From NCBI GenBank assembly GCA_002314465.1, contig DCGA01000110.1:1-9133 (forward strand): 9,133 bases of DNA, given 5' to 3'. Source of the DNA: a bacterium UBA1790. GTDB taxonomy: Bacteria; Bacteroidota; Bacteroidia; Bacteroidales; Muribaculaceae. The notes beneath the pieces are model-generated. The model saw only the letters and a program-made list of their open reading frames with translations. It was not told where the DNA came from and did not search any database. Of this stretch, positions 6,575 to 9,133 are shown piece after piece. The position numbers were made by a program, and so were the translations under genes. Position 1 is the first letter of the stretch. Each line of letters begins with the position of its first letter.

Positions 6575-7695
6575 TGCCTCAGGCAAGCCGCAACCGCGTC
6601 ATCGACATCTGTAAGGGTGTGGCCATCATCCTTATGGTAATAGGACACTGCGAGACCCCCACATGGATGGTTTCGTGGGTGTACCTGTTCCACATGCCCC
6701 TGTTCTTCATGGCGGCTGGCTACTTCTTTACCCGGCGCAACCTCGACGAGCCGTGGAAGTTTGTGACCAAGCGCTTCAAGGGCCTTTACATCCCGTTTGT
6801 GAAGTGGAGCATTTTCTTCCTGCTCATCCACAACCTGCTGTTCAAAGTGGGTATCCTCAACGAGCAGTACGGCAACTGGGAGGGCGGCGTAACACATCCC
6901 TACACCCTGCAACAAGGCTTCCAGCGACTGGTGCACATCGTTTTCTCGATGGGAGGCTACGACGAGTTCATGGCGGGCGCATTCTAGTTCTTCAGGGCGT
7001 TGCTCGTTTCGAGCATTGTGTTCCTGGTACTGTATCTGCTTCTCGACCGCAACGTCAAGTGGCTCAAGGGCAACCGTGCCGTGGCTGCAATAGCCGTGGC
7101 TGCGATAGCGTTTGCCTGGTTCAAGATTTACTACGGACTCAAGATTGTCACCGTTGTACAGGGCGGCATACGCGAGACATGGGGCGTACTGTTCTTTGCC
7201 CTGGGCGTGCTGTTCAAGCGATTTGAGCGCTATCTCACTGGCAAGTGGTGGCTGGCGCTGCTGTGCCTGGCGTTCACCATCGTTGGTGCACACGAGCACT
7301 GGGCGGGCATGAACCTCACACCCAAGGTTAAAGATGTACTCACCCTTCCCCTCACCGGCCTTGCGGGCTTCATCATGGTGCATTACTTTGCTACCCTTAC
7401 CGATAGATACGGCCGCGTGGGGGCGCGATTCCTTGCACACTGCGGACAGATGTCGCTCTACATCTACATCTTCCACATCGCGGCATTCAAGGTAGTGAGC
7501 TTGCTCAAAATCATGTACTACAACCTCGAGTTTGCACAGATAGGAAGCCACATGGTCATCCACGACCACCTTCACGACTGGTTCTGGATTCCCTACACCA
7601 TCGTGGGCGTGGGTCTGCCGCTGCTATGGATGGCTGTGTACCGCCATTGCATCAACAAGGCCAAACAGCGCCAGGCCGAATCTAATGGCGAGTAA
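6574..7695 (+). pseudogene. Acyltransferase-3 family membrane protein interrupted by in-frame TAG
   Basis: One continuous frame of 373 codons encodes an integral-membrane acyltransferase of the OafA/WecH type (Acyl_transf_3), which usually moves acetyl or similar groups onto surface polysaccharide or other envelope molecules. The N-terminus has the family motif RNRVIDICKGVAIILMVIGH (catalytic-type H25), then HMPLFFMAAGYFF and a KRFKGLYIPF segment. The C-terminal half has several membrane helices and the typical GQMSLYIYIFHI stretch. Codon 138 (6985-6987) is TAG, between GAF and FFRALLV. Both flanks are in the same frame and both look well conserved, and relatives commonly have an aromatic run here, so a single TGG-to-TAG change (Trp to stop) explains it. 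No frameshift is seen. Options are a recent nonsense mutation, an assembly or sequencing error, or readthrough. A TTG at 7000 could restart translation, but that product would lack the active-site half. Confidence 0.8.
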
Positions 7696-7697
7696 AA

Positions 7698-7730
7698 TTT
7701 GGTCGTTTGCAAGATATATGTTAACTTTGC
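7698..7730 (+). promoter_or_regulatory. Consensus promoter of the TPR-TonB operon
   Basis: A perfect -33 TTTG (7698-7701), a 20-bp spacer and a perfect -7 TAACTTTG (7722-7729). Transcription would start near 7736 and give a leader of roughly 15 nt before the ATG at 7752. The -33 box begins two bases after the stop codon of the acyltransferase gene. This separates the envelope operon from the kinase-polA group. No terminator hairpin is visible between the two. Confidence 0.75.
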
Positions 7731-7751
7731 CACGCATCAACAGATACAATA

Positions 7752-8741
7752 ATGAAAACTAAAGCAATAACCCTATTATTGGCCGCAGTACTCGTGAGCG
7801 TTGCTGCCGTTGCCGCGCCCGTAAAGAAAAAAACTACCGCCAAACGCCCTGCCAAGACCGAGAAACTCCGCGTAGAGATGAACCTCAACCAGGGTAAGGC
7901 CACCAACTTCGACAAGGGCCAGGAGGCTTTCAAGAATTTGTGGCTCGAAGACGCCGAGAAATACTTCCAGGCTGCCCTCAAGGATAACCCCGAAGACGCC
8001 TATTCACAGGCCTATCTGGGCTCCATCAAGCTATACAACGAGGACGCCGAGGGTGCCGTCAACGACCTCATGTCGGCAATCACAATGATGGACGACAACA
8101 CCGACAAGGCTTTCAAGGCTTGGACCTATAGCGAAATGAGCAGCGCCTACCTTGAACTCAAGCAGACCGATAACGCCTACGACTTCATCAACAAAGCCGT
8201 GGCGCTCGCTCCTGCCGATCCTCACTACGCCGTCGAACGCGCTGTAGTGCTCTTCAAGAAGCGCGACTATGATGCAGCAGCCAAGGATGCCCGCAAGGCT
8301 ATCGAACTGGGTGCCGAGGGCGATGATGCTGAGCGCGCTCAGGAACTCGTCAACGCTTGCAACAAGGTAACCGACGGCGGCAATATCCCCACCGTTATCA
8401 ACCGTGTCACCGAGGAACGCGACACCGTCAACAGCGACGACGCAACACTGCCCGAGTTCCCCGGCGGACGACAGGCTATGCAGCAATTCATCAAGGACAA
8501 CCTCCAGTATCCCAAGAAAGCCTACAAGAAAGGCATCCAGGGCAACGTAATCGTCGAGTGCAACTTCGACACCGAGGGCAACATGCAAGCCTCACAAGTG
8601 CTCGAGAGCATCGACCCCGAACTCGATAAGGAAGCCTTGCGCGTGTGCCAGGCTATGCCCAAGTTCAGCCCTGCCACCGTTAAGGGCAAACCCATTTATA
8701 GCAAACTCCACATACAAGTGAAATTCAAAATAAACAAATAG
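7752..8741 (+). CDS. Secreted TPR protein with C-terminal TonB domain
   Basis: A 329-residue protein. The N-terminus is a clear signal peptide (MKTKAITLLLAAVLVSVAAVAAP) followed by a Lys/Thr-rich basic stretch. Residues about 50-200 are TPR repeats (for example DAEKYFQAALKDNPEDAYSQ and AYDFINKAVALAPADPHYA). After an acidic linker, residues about 235-329 match the TonB C-terminal domain as found in Bacteroidetes: PEFPGGRQAMQQFI, a YPKKAYKKGIQGNVIVECNF strand and DKEALRVCQAMPKFSPA. TonB-type domains normally contact TonB boxes of outer-membrane transporters. Here the N-terminus looks like a cleavable or signal-anchor sequence rather than a clear retained anchor, so it may be a periplasmic partner protein and not an energy-transducing TonB. 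It has its own promoter, stops with TAG, and the next gene begins 3 bp later in the same frame. Confidence 0.85.
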   Translation: MKTKAITLLLAAVLVSVAAVAAPVKKKTTAKRPAKTEKLRVEMNLNQGKATNFDKGQEAFKNLWLEDAEKYFQAALKDNPEDAYSQAYLGSIKLYNEDAEGAVNDLMSAITMMDDNTDKAFKAWTYSEMSSAYLELKQTDNAYDFINKAVALAPADPHYAVERAVVLFKKRDYDAAAKDARKAIELGAEGDDAERAQELVNACNKVTDGGNIPTVINRVTEERDTVNSDDATLPEFPGGRQAMQQFIKDNLQYPKKAYKKGIQGNVIVECNFDTEGNMQASQVLESIDPELDKEALRVCQAMPKFSPATVKGKPIYSKLHIQVKFKINK

Positions 8742-8744
8742 AAA

Positions 8745-9133
8745 ATGAAAGCAATCAAATCAATTATCATGGCGGCCGTTGCAATCGTGGCAATAAACGC
8801 CAATGCACAGAACACTGTGCACGAACTCGAGAACCACATCAAGTTGCAAGAACAGATTGTTGAGGGCAAGCAAGACTCTATCAAGGATCTTGACGAGAAA
8901 ATCAAGGTGCTCAAGGAGCGCGTAGACAGCCTTAACAAGGTCGAGAAGGAAGTTAAGGACCAGATAAGCGCACTTGAGAAAATCAAGAAGAATCACGAGA
9001 ACGGTATCAAGGAAGCCAACAAGGCTCGCAAGCAGCACTTCGAGAACCGCGACCACCTCGTGTTCAACCAGGAGGTTGCCGACGTCCTTATCAACCCCTA
9101 TAACAAGGTTGACGTAGAAGACGCACTCAAGAG
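8745..9133 (+). CDS. Secreted coiled-coil protein of unknown function (3' partial)
   Basis: The frame opens with ATG at 8745 and has no stop before the window ends, giving 129 complete codons. The N-terminus is a signal peptide, MKAIKSIIMAAVAIVAINA then NAQ, with a likely cleavage site before QN. From about residue 25 to 100 the sequence is highly charged and heptad-like (for example KIKVLKERVDSLNKVEKEVK), which predicts a long coiled coil. After it comes a less helical stretch (HLVFNQEVADVLINPYN). It lies 3 bp after the TPR-TonB gene, so the two are co-transcribed and probably act together in the periplasm. I do not recognise the family; coiled-coil periplasmic chaperone-like or envelope-spacer proteins look alike at this level. 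Confidence 0.75.
   Translation, partial: MKAIKSIIMAAVAIVAINANAQNTVHELENHIKLQEQIVEGKQDSIKDLDEKIKVLKERVDSLNKVEKEVKDQISALEKIKKNHENGIKEANKARKQHFENRDHLVFNQEVADVLINPYNKVDVEDALK

Noticed and set aside
7000..7695. Separate membrane protein starting at TTG 7000
   Set aside because: It is in the same frame as the upstream acyltransferase half and continues its family sequence; it lacks its own promoter or leader, so it is the 3' part of the interrupted gene.
8739..8747. TAG followed 3 bp later by an in-frame ATG, as if a readthrough fusion
   Set aside because: The downstream protein begins with its own signal peptide, so a fusion makes no sense; ordinary close operon spacing explains it.

Overview
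The window looks like chromosomal DNA from a gut-type member of the order Bacteroidales (Prevotella/Muribaculaceae-like; the genus cannot be settled from the sequence). Four things point there: promoters of the Bacteroidetes form (TTTG, about 19-20 bp, TAnnTTTG), start codons without Shine-Dalgarno sequences in A-rich leaders, a nucleoside kinase with a threonyl-tRNA-synthetase-like N-terminus, and a signal-peptide TPR protein ending in a TonB C-terminal domain. Genes are GC-rich and intergenic DNA is AT-rich. All recognisable genes are on the + strand.

Layout. (1) Positions 1-1079 hold the 3' part of a membrane-anchored TPR regulator with a C-terminal LuxR-type helix-turn-helix. (2) Positions 1080-1736 are a 657-bp region without a credible protein gene. 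It is not empty: it holds two collinear, diverged copies of one noncoding unit. Each copy has an identical 12-mer, a Bacteroidetes-type promoter about 25 bp further on, shared transcribed blocks, and an intrinsic-terminator hairpin whose stem begins CAAGCG. I read these as two tandem homologous small-RNA genes (about 130 and 180 nt). They are the best candidate in the window for something undescribed. (3) Positions 1737-6274 hold a uridine-kinase-like nucleoside kinase followed 44 bp later by DNA polymerase I (polA). (4) Positions 6296-7695 hold a SemiSWEET/PQ-loop transporter 21 bp after polA, overlapping by one base an acyltransferase-3 membrane protein that is interrupted by an in-frame TAG. 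(5) Positions 7752-9133 start with a clear promoter, then a secreted TPR-TonB protein, then 3 bp later the start of a secreted coiled-coil protein that runs off the window.

The kinase, polA, the transporter and the acyltransferase are close enough to share a transcript, although their functions (nucleotide salvage, DNA repair and replication, transport, envelope acylation) do not form one obvious pathway. The last two genes form a separate cell-envelope operon with its own promoter. PolA has two notable features: a perfect QLSLF sliding-clamp-binding pentapeptide in its linker, and loss of key acidic residues in the proofreading domain.
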